From contig KN834776.1 of the NCBI GenBank assembly GCA_000827265.1, positions 308,716 through 372,715 of the forward strand: a stretch of DNA of 64,000 nucleotides, read 5' to 3'. The notes beneath the pieces are model-generated. The model ran no database searches, had not been told where the DNA came from, and worked only from the letters and a program-made list of their open reading frames with translations. This stretch comes from Collybiopsis luxurians FD-317 M1 (lineage: Eukaryota; Basidiomycota; Agaricomycetes; Agaricales; Omphalotaceae). The position numbers and the translations under genes were made by a program. This document shows, piece after piece, positions 35,448-49,400 of the stretch (position 1 is its first letter; each line of letters begins with the position of its first letter).

Positions 35448-36023
35448 TATTTAAAGTTTACAACACGTCTTGAATTTCAGGTACTAGGTGTCTGGACCTT
35501 CTTCCGAGCTTTCCGAGTCGATTAATTGTAAGATTTTTGACAATTAATGCCTACGGGAAGTCATCCAATATTCTGCACTCACACTATGTCGCCAGAAGGA
35601 ACCACAGTGTCTTATCTCCGCTCTACGCTTACCGTTTCGTATGGAAAGCAAGAAGGCCTCGCTCGATTTGGATTGATTGATTGATGGCAACAATCAAGGA
35701 CCCGGGACAGGCCATCCATGACTAATATCATTTCTCACTTCACACGTACCTAACAGATATAACATATATAGTAATACACTGTGAGTCCGAATGCGAGTCA
35801 GCCATATTTTATGCGATGGATAAAGATGCACAGAAAATTGATACCAACGAGGGCAGTTTTATTTGTGAAATATGAGCCTACACCGAGTATGATAAAATAT
35901 GATATTCAGAATTTTCTGAGTCTCTATATATACAGGTTAATCGAGTCACAATTCATTATTAGAAAAAACATCCAAGTCCATCCACTGACAAAAATCATTG
36001 CACTGATGCTCCTTGGAAAAGTT

Positions 36024-36468
36024 NNNNNNNNNNNNNNNNNNNNNNNNNNNNNNNNNNNNNNNNNNNNNNNNNNNNNNNNNNNNNNNNNNNNNNNNNNNNN
36101 NNNNNNNNNNNNNNNNNNNNNNNNNNNNNNNNNNNNNNNNNNNNNNNNNNNNNNNNNNNNNNNNNNNNNNNNNNNNNNNNNNNNNNNNNNNNNNNNNNNN
36201 NNNNNNNNNNNNNNNNNNNNNNNNNNNNNNNNNNNNNNNNNNNNNNNNNNNNNNNNNNNNNNNNNNNNNNNNNNNNNNNNNNNNNNNNNNNNNNNNNNNN
36301 NNNNNNNNNNNNNNNNNNNNNNNNNNNNNNNNNNNNNNNNNNNNNNNNNNNNNNNNNNNNNNNNNNNNNNNNNNNNNNNNNNNNNNNNNNNNNNNNNNNN
36401 NNNNNNNNNNNNNNNNNNNNNNNNNNNNNNNNNNNNNNNNNNNNNNNNNNNNNNNNNNNNNNNNNNNN
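36024..36468. other. Assembly gap (445 N)
   Basis: Run of N. To its right, 36540-36650 contains an open acidic segment (DIDEDLADGVVRFSSDDADS, then stop) that could be the C-terminal end of a gene hidden in the gap. Confidence 0.98.
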
Positions 36469-39400
36469 GTACAAATAGGCAATCAAATTCAGGATATGGA
36501 GCCGTCTTCTTTTTGATGAGGAGGGTCGTTTACAGTGGGGGGAGTTCAAGGAGGGTTGGGTCCTGACATAGATGAAGATTTAGCTGATGGGGTAGTCCGG
36601 TTCTCTTCAGATGATGCCGACAGTGAAAATGATAGTGGAAGCGATAATTAATAATACTTTGGTTATGGTATTTGAATATTTTGTCCAATCCGTCACTGCT
36701 GGAACAGTTTTATGCAATACATCTCTTATCTACAACACTAAAAACGGTCCTAACGGCTTCCTTACTATCTTCATACTGAAGGGTGTTCAAAAAACTTACA
36801 GTCCCTGCTTCGAAATCAGATCGGCTTAAAGTGAAATACTTAGCGGCATTTCGGAATCGTTATGTTGCTGTTTCTATTCATAAGCGCCGATTTCCTGCAG
36901 TTTTCGAGGTCCTACTGCTAAACTGAGACTGATCACTGAGATTCTATTACATTACATCATTCGGATCAGTCCAAATCGAGCGAGGCCTTCTTGCTTTCCA
37001 TAGTTTCGGACATACAGTAATCGATCGAGCCAATTTGAAAAATTCGAGCGTGGGAACCCTTCAATGGCTCAACGTCAGCGCGTCAGCCTTCAAGTTCATG
37101 TTGTTTTGTACTTGCTTTTCGAATATCTCCTTTCGCATTGTCTCTTGGCGAAGATTGACCACGAGTATAATTATCCTACTCATAAAGGGTGACTACCGGA
37201 AATGCTTGGATGCAGTTTTGTCCCACTGCCCCCCCTCGTATTTTCTTGGAATCTCGATAGGCTCATCTCCTCGACAATCTTGCTGCTGATGCGTTGATCA
37301 CTCTGAGCAAATTTCGTATTAACTACGTACACACCTCAGCCGGTATCTATTGGACGGAGCGATGCGATGGCCCACTACGCTGCCCATGTGCGCTTGGCCA
37401 AGGCGATCGTGGGACCGGAAGTCGAGCAAGTTGTCATCAGTCCCTACTGTTGTTCATCTTCAGGTCACCTCAAGACGCCAGCGACAAATGGAAGGGCATA
37501 GCTAAAACGACCATCGAACGAAAGGTAAAGGTAAGGTTAAGCAAACGAAGGTGGATGCGGATGGTATGTAACCCACCTCATTATCTTGATCCCTACTCAC
37601 CAGTCTTTATTAGGTCTCATAATCCCTGCGCCCTCGCCCAGCCATCCCGCAGCAAGACGGTGGTCATCTTTGCTGCAAGATAGACAGCACGCGCAGAGTC
37701 ACAAACATATCGACTTTCTCTCCCCCCCCCTCGAGCAAACCCCAAACCGCACACTCATCTTTACCTATCTACTATGCAACATCCCTCTCAGTAATGCCAT
37801 CGATACCTTCCATGCTAGACCCCAATTATAATTAATACGGAAGTTCTGGCCTGGGACTAGAGCGTATGATACCCGGGCCTCCGTGCGGTGTGTACTCAAA
37901 GATATGTGTACTCAAAAATAATAGCTACCATGGAATAATGACTGTACTCGAGTCTAAATCTTCGAGCTGAGCTGAGCTTCACATCAATCTACAGCGGCCC
38001 TGACTCGCCCTACTTCAAAGATACCCCGCATCGTCTCATTCCTTGTACCAGATCTTCTCAAGCTCCTAATCCGGGATATGCGTAGGATGGGGTAATGTCT
38101 AGAATGGTAACAGGGGAAGTCGAAGAACCAAGGAACAGCTTCCCCGAGGTCAAACTTTCTATGTTTGAACAGCAAACAAGAACCAGAAATAGCAGGATAG
38201 ATACCCTTTCGGTTTACTTCAAAGCTTGCTTGCTTGCTTCTCCGTCACCCAACAGTGTCCTTATATTCACGTACAATATTATCATCGTCAGAACGAAATC
38301 GCAGTGGGTCGAGACGCGGTCGTTCGTTAGCAGCCCGTCGCCGAGTTCAGAAAGTCAGGTTCGAACATTCGCGAAAATCAGTGACTATATAGCGAGACAA
38401 TTCGCGACGGCCAAGGTACATAGGCTCCTCCTCACTACTTCAGGTAGGATACGACAGCGAAACAAAAAGCGAGTTGCATGAACTATCTATACACACTAAC
38501 ATAGTCTGCACATGCTACGTGATTTCGACTATGTACACCTTAAATAACAGGTGGCCAACTCTGTCCCTCCCTTCCTCGCATATCCGATGACCGACCTAAA
38601 GTAAAACGGTTGTCAGCAAACACAGAACATGAAAGCGTAAAAAAGGGGCACCAGAGCGCCCAAAGCAAAGCGAAGAGAAAGTTCAGAATATGAGATGTGT
38701 CAATCAAAGTCCAAAAGCTCAGAAACAGCTTCTAGTTGATTATTTCTTATATTGGCCTCATCAACGTGAAGAAAGGCGGGGGTAGGAGAAGGGGGAGATT
38801 GTGGAGGAGACATTGCGAAAAGGGAGGGAGGGGAGAGGCAAGGTACTCACCAGACACCAGAGGTGAGGGCTGCAATGTGGTTCCAAGGTGCAGGTGGGAT
38901 CGGAGGGTATGCCTTGCAGCGCTCGGGTCCAACGCAGACCCTGCGTCGGACTGAAAGAAATGTGAGATGTAATGTGAGCAAGACGTTGACGGAAGAAGAA
39001 GCGAAGATAAAAGGAAGGTATCAAAGATCAGATGGGGATGCCCGAAGGATTGAGCTGTGGCGGGCAGTTTCGGCAGCGTATAGTACGAAGACCGTCGTGA
39101 TAAAAGCATCATGCGAATGAAACGAGGAAACAGGGAGAGGTGATGGAGAGTAATACAGACTCGATATACTCACCGCTATTTTCTTCACCACTAGTGTACA
39201 TTACCGCGATTCCAAGACATGACTTCGCCCTCACTAGGGCTCGCGCTTTCTCTACGACATTGATCAACAGACCGACGGACAGCTAGAAAAGGGAGGCAAG
39301 ATTAGAACGATGTTGGTAAAACAAAGGAAGAAAAGAGGCGGAATTGAAAGGTTCAGTGTTTTATAAAAACAGCCTTGGAATTGTCGTCAAATAGCAAACC

Positions 39401-39479
39401 CGCGTAAGAGCTTTCATCAGGCGGTAACTCCATGTATATCATCAGGAAAAAAAGAAAAGGTACGAAAGGGTAAAGGAGA

Positions 39480-39605
39480 AGAGAAGGATGAAAGACGAAA
39501 AACTCACCGACGGTATGGTCCGAGTGAACGCAGGATTTCAGCGTAAGACAAGGCAGGTCGGTGTCATACAAGATGTTACAGACGCTGGTGGTTACTCAGG
39601 CATCT
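39480..39605 (-). pseudogene. F-box-like exon fragment, unit 1
   Basis: Between an AG acceptor at about 39603 and a GGTGAG donor at about 39507 (minus strand), one frame reads CNILYDTDLPCLTLKSCVHS. The equivalents at 48750-48850 (VFNILSDADLPCLALKLC) and 49305-49395 (VFNALSDIDLL, stop, LALK) suggest an ancestral F-box motif (xIFxxLSDxDLLxLAL). It is a fragment only. Confidence 0.3.
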
Positions 39606-42600
39606 GAAAAGGAGGGTGAGTGGGCGAATGGGCGACGAAGGAAACGACAAGGAAGAAAAAGAAAAAAAGGGATCAGTGGATTGACAGATATGTTGAAAGC
39701 ATTGGGTTCTCCAATGGAGAACACTCAGTAATTACAGAGTACAACGATAGAGAGTGTAGAAAGGGCAGTACAACAGAAAAAAACACCCATAACTTGATAT
39801 TCTCGAAGGCTTGCTCCTCAGGCCTCAGGTCGGTCAACGAAGTGCGGAAGGAAAAAGCATCGGGACTTCGGACCGGAAGTGCGTCCAAGCCATCTTACCG
39901 ACGCTCACCGATACCACCATCACCAAACCCTGCCTCGACGACTGTCTCTCAGCTACCCTGTACCATTAATGCCTTCTTCATCAATAATAATATATCTCAT
40001 CATCAGACCCGAAGTTGAACCGCAAAACGTTTGCAATAATGGCTTAGGAATTCATTGCTTGACCATACTCGCTGTAGGTATTTCATCAGTTTTTTAACAG
40101 GAAGGGAGGAAACAGCTCGGAGGGGGGATAATATGAGTATGAGAATGTCTTCTTACACTAGCGTTCACTCTCAGATATATCGTTCCCTTTTTGATTCCTG
40201 CTGAAGAAATGAATCTGGCTGATAAAACGACCTTTTGACAAAAAAATCGAGATCCTTTCTTCTACATTTGCACAAGTACGACACGATTAGATTTCATATC
40301 GCCGCGTATACTGCTTCTCCTCAATCAGTTCCGTGATGCCAACCTGTATCTGTAGCCCACACCTGCGGGAGAATGATGACGGTGACGCCCAGTGGCAGTA
40401 TCGTCTACGCATTGTGCTATCAAACTAGTCCATCAAAGGTTGACGGCCTAGCTGGGGATATAGTTGGTCAGAAATATGGTGTATTATTGCTGGATACTAG
40501 TCTAGTTCAAACTAGTTATCACTCGTTCAAAACACAGAGTACTTTCTACACTGTCATAGCTACTTGTACTCGATTTTCAATCAACATGGTACCACAAGTC
40601 TGACCTCAACTACTTGGTAGCAAGTTAGATTCCGGTTTGGAAGCGCTAAGCATGGTGCGCCTAGCTCAACTAATCTCTTCTTCGAATGATTTGCAGTCCT
40701 AGTGTCGCTCCAGCTATCCCAAGGAACGTTTAGCACAATGGTACGCCAGCGATCCTCATTCTTGAAAAGCAATGGTAAGAGTAAAAATATACATACTGTC
40801 TGTCCACCCGACTGACAGGATGTGGAAAGAGGGTTAAGGTTGTTATTCGAAGCCAGAGACAGTCGTTGACGGGGTAAGCATGTGGCATTGAGTTCGACCC
40901 ACATGAAGTTCTCAAAGTGAAGGTGCTTGCATGTCGTCTAATGCGGAGTGACATGAAATACAATCACACCCAGGCTTGAGTTTCAGAAGGAAAAGCTCAC
41001 CAAAAGAACCTATCCTGCCCAATAGTCTCACTAGCCCTACGACTCCGTAGATTTTCTACCCAAGGCTTGTAAAAAGCCACACGCCCTGTATCCTGACCCA
41101 TCTTTGCATCAACGCTCTTCTTCGCTTTTCCAGAATCCCAACGATTCTGCTCGAAGTTCCATGGATGGCCCACCCTGGGTGGAAACAGAACTACTTAACT
41201 CTGTTTCCTCCTTTCCCGGCTCCTTGCTCGAGTTTGAATCTATTACTCCTGATAATTCCGGATGCTTGGTAGAGCCATTGAATGAGAAGCTACAAAGCAT
41301 ACTCCTCAAACAAGTCGGTGTAGTCGATTCGCTGTTGATTCGACAATAGTACAGACATTCAGGAAGGGACTGGTGGGGAACTGGGAGTGCAGTTATGAGA
41401 GACGGTGGTAAACTTGAAGGAAGAACAGCTAGCAATGATTTCAGCGAGCTGGTATTCCATAGGAACTTCGAGAACGTGTCCATTACTGGCTTCTTCAACT
41501 TTGTAGCTCGTTAGTAGTCACCGGGGGACAAAGCTTGGAGTGTTTGAGACATGCGAGCCAACCAATGCAGCTGGCGTAAAACTTGAAGTGCCTATAGCAA
41601 ATATGCTCAACTAGCAATAGAGTATATCCAATCTAGCTCGACTGATTTTTTCTGCCTCTCAGAGATATTCTGTAACCCAGCGTCAGAAATAGAAACAGAT
41701 CTTGGTTCTCGTTAGTGGGCATACATCTGCGTCGATAACATTGAAGCACCACTGAAAAGGAGAGGGAGGACAAGCGTTAGCCTTGCTCCAGATGATGGGA
41801 TAGAAAAGGCACACACATTACCAAGTCCGGACGAAAAAACCTATTCAACAGTTTTGTTTCACATTGACCCTCGGACTTGGTCGAGTGAAAGGTTGAATAG
41901 AGCGATACGAGCCATTTTGTCATACTGGCCAAGCAGCCTAGAAACGAGAGAAAGAGCTATTACGAATTAAGTCAGTGAGTATTTTCAACCCGGGTTCCAG
42001 GGCACTCACAGCGATAAACCTATTGTTCATCGCACTGACTGCTGCAAGCCTCTGAAATGCTCTGAAAAGGCGAGCATCTAAGTCAGTCAACGAAGTGTGT
42101 AGAATAAGAGCATTGGGCAGGTGCAGGTGGGCCGAAAGGCAAGAAAATCAAAAACCGTTGAGCCGGAAGTGCGGCTGGACCCTCGACTCGTTATCGACTA
42201 GAATGCCAACGGTTATTCACTAGTAACTATGTGATTACTGCCCCGGGAGGGAGAAAACTGGTACTATACACCATCAGATGAACTGACTGTCAACGGGAAT
42301 AATAATGCTCAAGTCTAGGAAAAAATCTGTGTGCCCATTATCTCAAGGGAATCATCTTCAGCCGTCTGTCTGTGAAGGCACCTATCGTTCCTTCCTCCCA
42401 GAACCAAGCAAATTCCCCACGCTCTCGGAATATGCTACTAATCCAATCTCACCACATTCCTTACGCCAGATTTAGTCGGTCAAAATGTCATTTAGATGTA
42501 TTATCACCCTGATGTCCACTAATGTATTCTATCCCCATTGCTCGACCATTCCATTACAGAAATACAACCGAACAAAATTAGGTCAATTGACATATGCCTC

Positions 42601-43379
42601 TGGTCTGGATGCTCACTCAAATTTGGTCTTGATCATCCTTTGAACTTAATCGATTAAGCATAATGGTCAAGCATTTCCCTCCTTCCCCAAATGCAAAATT
42701 GATACTCATGTCCATAGCTCGATCTTTGCAACGTACATCATGATTGCGGGCAAGTCTACATAAATCAAGTATAGCATATAGACTCAGAAGGTAGGGCTGC
42801 GATCTCCTTAGAAGAACTCATATCTTGTGTTATATACATGACCTTCTCGAGGAGGAAAGATACCACCGAATTAGCGCCACTTCGTACGGGATGTCAAGCC
42901 CTGTATGCCTTGCGCACTCGCCAGCCATGAAGAGGCAAAAGGGTAGTTGGCTTTGCTCTAGAGGTTTTTCCCAGCTTCTGCCTGCCCGCTTTTACTATTG
43001 CAGACATTAAGACATTCATTAAACAGACTCGGAGCCCCCGAGGCAGAGTTGACGACGTCCAAGGTACATGGCTATTAACTCTTCTGCTTCAATTTTGCGT
43101 ATGTTTGACCTTGAGACTACTGCGACGCCCGCCTCTCAAAAGAGACACAGGATCCGCCTTAAAGCACTGCATATCGTGCTTCCTAGTTCTTTCAAAACCA
43201 TTGTCAGTGATATAAGTACCCTCCGTCTTGGCTAGAACTGTTTGAATAGCTCTCGGCACTCAATCATAGTTGGAATTCTGCATTGTTTCAAAATAAAGAG
43301 AAAAAAACAACAAAGGAAAAAGGCTAAGGTGAACCTGCAGTAACTGGGGTATATTTGGCAGGATATGCATGAAATTAAT

Positions 43380-43681
43380 TCCAAAAAATTGACGGAGTGT
43401 TGTAAGTCACTGTTAATTTTTGTTACATATTTAAGTTAGCAGTAGTGATGTGTCAGCTGGGGCAAGGCGAATGACAGAAAACATACTAAAGTAGAAATAA
43501 GCAAATGTTATTGGGTTTAGAATCATAATGATTACATGAACAATTCATAATTGTATCACATACAGTAAGCGGAGCAGGAATGAAAGAGATAATTTGGTGT
43601 TTACTTTTAATTAATGATTTTGGCACATGGAGCATAATAAATAGTCTGCATAGTATTGATAATATTGTATTCTCCAATTAT
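43380..43681. other. 3' flank of NLR2, start of duplicated unit 2
   Basis: Collinear with 31460-31775 and 56800-57138. It begins after GGGGTATATTTGGCAGG and contains the GTAGTGATGTGTCAG marker. It defines the left boundary of unit 2. Confidence 0.7.
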
Positions 43682-46620
43682 TTATTTACTCAACAGAAGT
43701 ACCTCTTTTCCAAGCTTGTCAGCTTTGTCCAGCTCACCAAGTCTGCCGTAGGTCACAGCAAGGTTAGACATGCAAGTCAAGGTATCAGGGTGGTATTCCC
43801 CTTTTACTTGCTTGCTTAGCAGAACCACCTCCTCTCCAAGCTTTTCAGCATCCTTCAGCTTACCAAGCTTGCTGTAGGTCAAAGCAAGGTTAGACATGGA
43901 AGTCAAAGTATGGGGATGGTGTTTCCCAATCACTTGCCTGCTTAGCAGAAGCACCTCCTCTCCAAGCTTTTCAGCTTTCTCCAGTTTACCAAGGTTGCTA
44001 TAGGTCAAAGCAAGGTTAGACATGGTAGCCAAGGTATCAGGATGGTATTCCCCAATCACTTGTTTTCTTAGCAGAAGCACCTCTTCCCCAAGCTTTTCAG
44101 CTTCCTCCAGCTTACCATGCTTGAGGTAGGTTGAAGCAAGATTAGATATGAAAGTCAAGGTATCAGGGTGGTGTTTCCCAATAACTTGTTTGCTTAACAT
44201 GACTGCCTCCTCCCCAAGCTTTTCAGCTTTCTCCAGCTTACCACGCTTACTGTAGATTGAGGCAAGGTTAGACATGGAAGTCAAAGTAGCAGGGTGGTGT
44301 TCCCCAATCGCTTGTTTGCGTAGCAGAAGCACCTCTTTTCCAAGCTTTTCAGCATTCTCCAGCTTACCACACTTGTGGTAGGTCAAAGCAAGGTTAGACA
44401 TGGAAGTCAAAGTATGAGGGTGATGTTCCCCTATCAGTTGTTTGTAGAGCAGAATCACCTCCTCTCCAAGTATTTCAGCTTCCTCCCACTTACCACACAT
44501 GCGGTAGGTCAAAGCAAGATTAGACATGGAAGCCAGAGTACTATGATGGTGCTCTCCTAGCAGTTGTTTTCTTAGTAGAAGCACCTCCTCTTCAAGCACC
44601 TCAGTCTGGGCCCAGTAGCCACAAGTTTTGAAAATCCTTGCCATGCATATCCGTGTATAAATTGTAGGGAGCTGTTTCCATTGGATATGCTCTGCATGTG
44701 TAAATAATTGCCTTCGAAAAGAATAATCCTTCCCATTATTCCCTAAGGGGGTGGCACGACCTAGTACCATTGCTACTGCTATGTTCAGCTGTGCATGCTG
44801 TAAAATTGTCTCATGTGTGCACTTATGAATTATTGAGTGAATCTTCAAGTATTGCTCTCTGGAATTATAAGCAACTAGGGAAAATTGACACAATTCATTA
44901 ATGCTATGATTCAGCAAGCCTTCCTCTGGGAACAAAGACAGAAATCTCTCAATCTCTGTCTTCGCTGGGCTGTTTACTTCATTTTCCTCAAAATCACTAC
45001 CATTGAAAGAGATTGCATGCTTGAATATATCTACTGGAATGGCAGTGGGATGCAGGAAACTGCAAACTTGCATTAAATACCTTGCACATTCACTGAGCCT
45101 TTCAAAACTCAGCATGAATGTACTGAATACAGTCTCTGAGTAGGTATCCAGTGATTGCATTCTATAATTAAGAACATTCTTCTTTTGCTTCTCAAAGTGG
45201 GATAGATAGTCACTCAGTCCACATGTTGGGTTTGCTTGAATATATGCTCCAGCTGTTGAAACAGCTAAAGCATGGCATCCAAGAGCGGTAACAATGACAT
45301 GTGCCAAGTCATTGTCATCTTTGGAAGGGTCTACATGTGCATGCTTGATAAGTAGTTTCACTGCACTATCCCTGTCAAGGTCTCCGAGTTCAATGTGATT
45401 TTCAGGTAAACCCACTTGAGCCATTTCTCTAAAACGGCTTGTGACAATTATATTGCCATGGTTGCAGTTAGGAATGTAGTTTTTCAGAGTCACATCCCTA
45501 TCATCTGCATTGTCAAAAATGCAAAGCCAATTCTCCTGACTGCTTGCAAGATAATTTTTAACATTCTCAACACCTCCACCCACACCTATAGTGTTTGCAA
45601 GCTTTTTATAATCTTCCATAAGTGTAGCATCAGAGCTAGCATCAAAGAACCAGACATTTGAAAATCTGCCCAAGCTGATAGTTAATTTGCTAGCCTCTTT
45701 CTGTTTTTAATGGCGGTAGCCTTACCTTTCAAAATTATCTGCAACAAAGCTAAGAACCACTTGTGTCTTTCCAGTTCCACCAGTTGCCACAATTGTAACA
45801 ACATGCTGTTTTGACTGCAACCTAGATTTGACAGCCTTTTCCAGCTCCTTTATTTTGTTCCAATCTGTTGAATTGGGAATTTCAAAAGCCTCTTCTGAAA
45901 CTTTTTTTGCCATATCTTGATTAGAGCTTGTGATGACAATTGGTGCACAGACCCATCCTGGAAGATGATCCTGTAATCCTAGAGAAGGATTTCCATTTTC
46001 AAACACCAAGACAGAATTTTCTGAAATATCCTGAGGGCCTTTGACTTTTTCTGTAAAGGCTTTCTGAAGAGCATTAACTGAACTTGCATCCAGATTGATG
46101 ACAGTACACCTAATCCCCATTAGCACTTAACTATGAATTCAAAATACAACATCTACCATCTCATATTGTTCCTGATGAAATTCTCAATCTCCTCTTTCCT
46201 TGAGCTGTAAAGCGTAACAACTGGAGGTGAAAATACTTTTGTGATTCGGGAAATTATATCCTCTCTTCCGACAAAGTATTGGCTGGGGGTGGGACAGACG
46301 AGAACCTTCAATGCCCTCTTGATTACTCCCCTACCGGTGTTTAGAACATTTGTGATATTTTGATTCTCTTGGATATGATAGAATTCTCCACCACTGACAT
46401 GGACATATTGCGCACCGGAAAAGAATGCCCCCAAAAATGAAGAATTTGTGGGGACCATTGATTGCTCTGCATGCTGTGGGGTGACTGCAATACCTGGACC
46501 TTTATGTTTGTTTTTCTTTTCTCCAGAGCTGAATTGCAGAGACTCACTCCAGCTAGATTCTTGCTCCTGTGCCATTATGGGTAAGATGGGGGTCGGAATG
46601 AAAGATGCTCGTTTATTCAT
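43682..46620 (-). CDS. NLR-like STAND protein copy 2 (pseudo-NTPase, NB-ARC, 7 TPR)
   Basis: Predicted intracellular STAND NTPase of the fungal NLR class, probably a self/non-self or damage sensor by analogy with fungal NLRs. CDS is complement(join(43682..45674, 45726..46109, 46157..46620)), 946 residues; a start 18 codons upstream (46674) or at the inner MAQEQESS is possible. Both introns (51 and 47 nt) have GT-AG ends, and the first has a GCTAAT branch-like site. Order: Gly-rich motif VSGGEFYHIQENQN, CPTPSQYFVGR, a P-loop-less NTPase-like module, a P-loop GGTGKTQ, Walker B WLCIFDNADD, NIIVTSRF sensor, LGCHALAVSTAGAYI (GLPL-like), then seven 42-residue TPRs with consensus EHHPDTLTSMSNLALTY and KLEKAEKLGEEVLLL. 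The frame is unbroken. It may bind a ligand through the variable TPR positions. Confidence 0.85.
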
Positions 46621-48749
46621 GAGCTTGGCTATGCCATCCTTGACATTTGCTCTACACATGTTTACTCGGAACATTGCAACTGCCGGCTGGTCCGGGAATG
46701 AATTCTAGTATTCAAGTGATCGCACAGCCTTGGATGGAGGAAAATAGACATGGCGGGCTTGGCATGAGACCAAAAAAACACAACTGTGCACGCGTCATTT
46801 CCTGACTGATCCTTACGCCAGCGGTTGAAGCTGGTCTCTACCATTATGTATACCCTTTTTTAAATACTTCGCACCAATCTCTGATCTGCTCTCATTGTTT
46901 CGTGGACCCGAGAAGTGCCTTGGTACCGCTCCAGTAGCTCAATGTCAGCCCCCAGAGTCTCCCTGCGCCCTCGATCAAGATGACGGACAGCTTTGCTCTA
47001 AACTTACCTCCGTGCACTCAAAGATAACAGCTACCGCTAAACAATGACTTTCCTCAAGTCTCAAGCTTTATTTCATTAATTTACAGCCGCCCTGGGATCG
47101 AATCCACCCATAGCCGCCGCCCCACCGATTTGGGGCCTTTCGAGCGAAATCGCAGGCAAGCCCTACTTCAAGTTGCAGCTTCAGTCGAATAAGATACCCT
47201 CATCGTCTCATGTAGTTATGGTCGCATTCCTTGTACCAGATCCTCTCAAGGTCCTAACCTGGGTATAGGTATACGTATGATGGGGTAGTGTCCAGAATGG
47301 TAACAGGGGAAGTCGAAGAAATCAGAGAACAGCTTCCCTGACGTCGAACTTTCTATTAACAGGAAATGAAGACCCGAAATAGCGGAATAGATACCTTTTC
47401 GCTTTACTTCAAAGCTTACTTGTTGGCTCTTCCGTTGCCCAACAGTGTCCTTATTTTCACGTAGAATGTCATCGTCATCGGAAGGTCGAGACGCGGTCAT
47501 TCATTAGCAGCCTCTCGCCGAGTTCGAAAAGTCAGGTTCGAATATTCGCGACAACCAGTATGGCAAGTCAGCCGAGGTATGAAGGCTCCTCCTCACTAGT
47601 TGAAATAGGACATGACAGCGAAAAGAACAGTTGCATGCACTCTATATACACACACCGACATGGAGTACATGCTACGTGATTCTAGTACCCACTTCCATTT
47701 CAAAAAAAATCTATCCGTGTACTGTACCTCGGTCACGTACAGCTTCGGTCACAAGTGATGAATAGCTCTCCTTCGCTGTTCCCTCCTCCCTCCCTTCCTG
47801 GCATGTACAATGACCTAAAGTAAACTAATCGTCAGCAAACACAGAACCCTTACGTACACGAACACATAGACAAAAGGGGCACCAAAGCGCCCAAGGAAAA
47901 ACAAAGAAAGTTTAGAACTATGAGACGTATCAATCAAAGCCCAAAAGCTCAGAAACAGCTTCTAGTTGATTATTTTTGTATTGGTCTCATCAGCAAGGAG
48001 AAAGAGGAGGGTAGAAGGGGGAGGTTGTGGAGGAGACGTTGCGAAGAGGACGGAGAGAGAAGGGCCACGGTACTCACTGGACATGGGGGGTGAGGTCACA
48101 ATGTGGTTCCAAGGCGCAGGTGGGATCGGAGGGCATGCCTTGCAGCGCATCCGAGTAACATGTAACCAGGTGACGTGGCTCGGATCCAACGCAGACCCTG
48201 CATCGGACTAAAAGAAAAGATGTAATGTGAGCAAGATGTTGACGGAAGAAGAAGCAAAGAGAAAAAGAGGGTATCGAATATCAGATGGGGTTGCCTGAAA
48301 GATTGAGCTGTGGCAGGCAATTTCGGCAGCGTATAGTACGAAGACCGTCGTGATAAAAGCATTATGTAAATGAAACGAAGAAGCAGAAGAGGTGGCGGAG
48401 AGTAATACGGACTCGATATACTCACTACTATTTTCTTCACCACTGGTACCCATTACCGCGATTCCAAGACACAGATTCGCCCTCACGAGGACTCGCGCTT
48501 GCTCTACGACATTGATCAGCAGACCAACGGGCGGCTAGAGAAAGAAAGCGAAATTAGAACGACGTTGGTTGAGCGAAGGAAGAAAAGAGGAGTAATTGAA
48601 AGGTTCAGTGTTTATAAAAACAGCCTTGGAATTGTCGTCAAATAGCAAGCCCGTGTAAGAGCTCACATCAGGAGGTAACTCCATGTATATCAGGAAAAAA
48701 AAACAAGATACGAAAGGGGAAAGGAGAAGAGAAGGATGAAAGACGAAAA

Positions 48750-49400
48750 ACTCACCGAGCACGATATGGTCCGAGTGAACGCAGAGTTTCAGCGCCAGGC
48801 AGGGCAGGTCGGCGTCAGACAAGATGTTAAAGACGTTGGTGGCCACTCAAGCATCTGGAAAGGAGAATCTGTGAGTAATTGTGCGACAGAGAAAACGGCA
48901 AGGAAGAAAAAGAAAATAAAGAGATCAGTGGATTGACAGATATGTTAAAAGCATTGGGCTCTCCGGTAGAGAACGCTCATATACTCTAGTTTGAATTATG
49001 TTTTGGTCATCACAGAGTACAACATTAGATGGCGGGTGTAACAAAAGGCGGGTGTAACAAAAGGCGGGTGTAACAAAAGGCGGGTGTAACAAAAGGCGGT
49101 ACAATGAAACAAGAAAACTTACCACTTCATATTCTCGGTCTCGCAATTTTCCTTATACCTCCATGCTCAGCGTTGCGGAAAGGTAAGAGGTCCTGAAGGG
49201 AAAAGGACAGGAGAAGCGTTAGCACTCGAAATAAAGCACAAAAAAAAAGACAAGGAGCGAAAGGATGAAGGAGAAGAAAAGGATGGAAGACGAAAAGTTC
49301 ACCAAGCCAGTACGGTCCGAGTGGTTTCAGCGCAAGTCACAGAAGGTCGATGTCAGAGAGGGCGTTGAAGACATTGGCGATTATTGAGGCATCTGGTACA
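48750..49400 (-). pseudogene. F-box-like exon fragments, unit 2 (two copies)
   Basis: The fragment at 48850-48750 reads VFNILSDADLPCLALKLC before a GGTGAG donor. A second, diverged copy at 49395-49305 reads DASIIANVFNALSDIDLL, then TGA at 49337-49339 where CGA would give LRLALK. The pair indicates a local duplication of an F-box-like exon. Weak evidence. Confidence 0.3.
49031..49098. repeat. 16-bp minisatellite, four units
   Basis: Four perfect GGCGGGTGTAACAAAA units at 49031, 49047, 49063 and 49079, absent from the equivalent place in unit 1 (about 39755). Confidence 0.95.

Larger units (their letters stand above)
34807..43350. other. Upstream part of duplicated unit 1, no intact gene
   Basis: The right-hand half of duplicated unit 1 shares long stretches with 46700-53450 and 60000-64000, for example around 38020-38460 with 47200-47600, 38736-39120 with 47966-48440, and 41000-43100 with 51100-53300. 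ORFs are short. Conserved peptides can be found on the minus strand (F-box-like near 39510-39600; a WLYR-type peptide near 41250-41330) but are interrupted. It also holds a palindrome at 35422-35447 and an assembly gap. I see no intact gene. Confidence 0.6.

Noticed and set aside
35781..36566. Long ORFs over the second gap
   Set aside because: Most of their length is N; only a short acidic tail on the right is informative.
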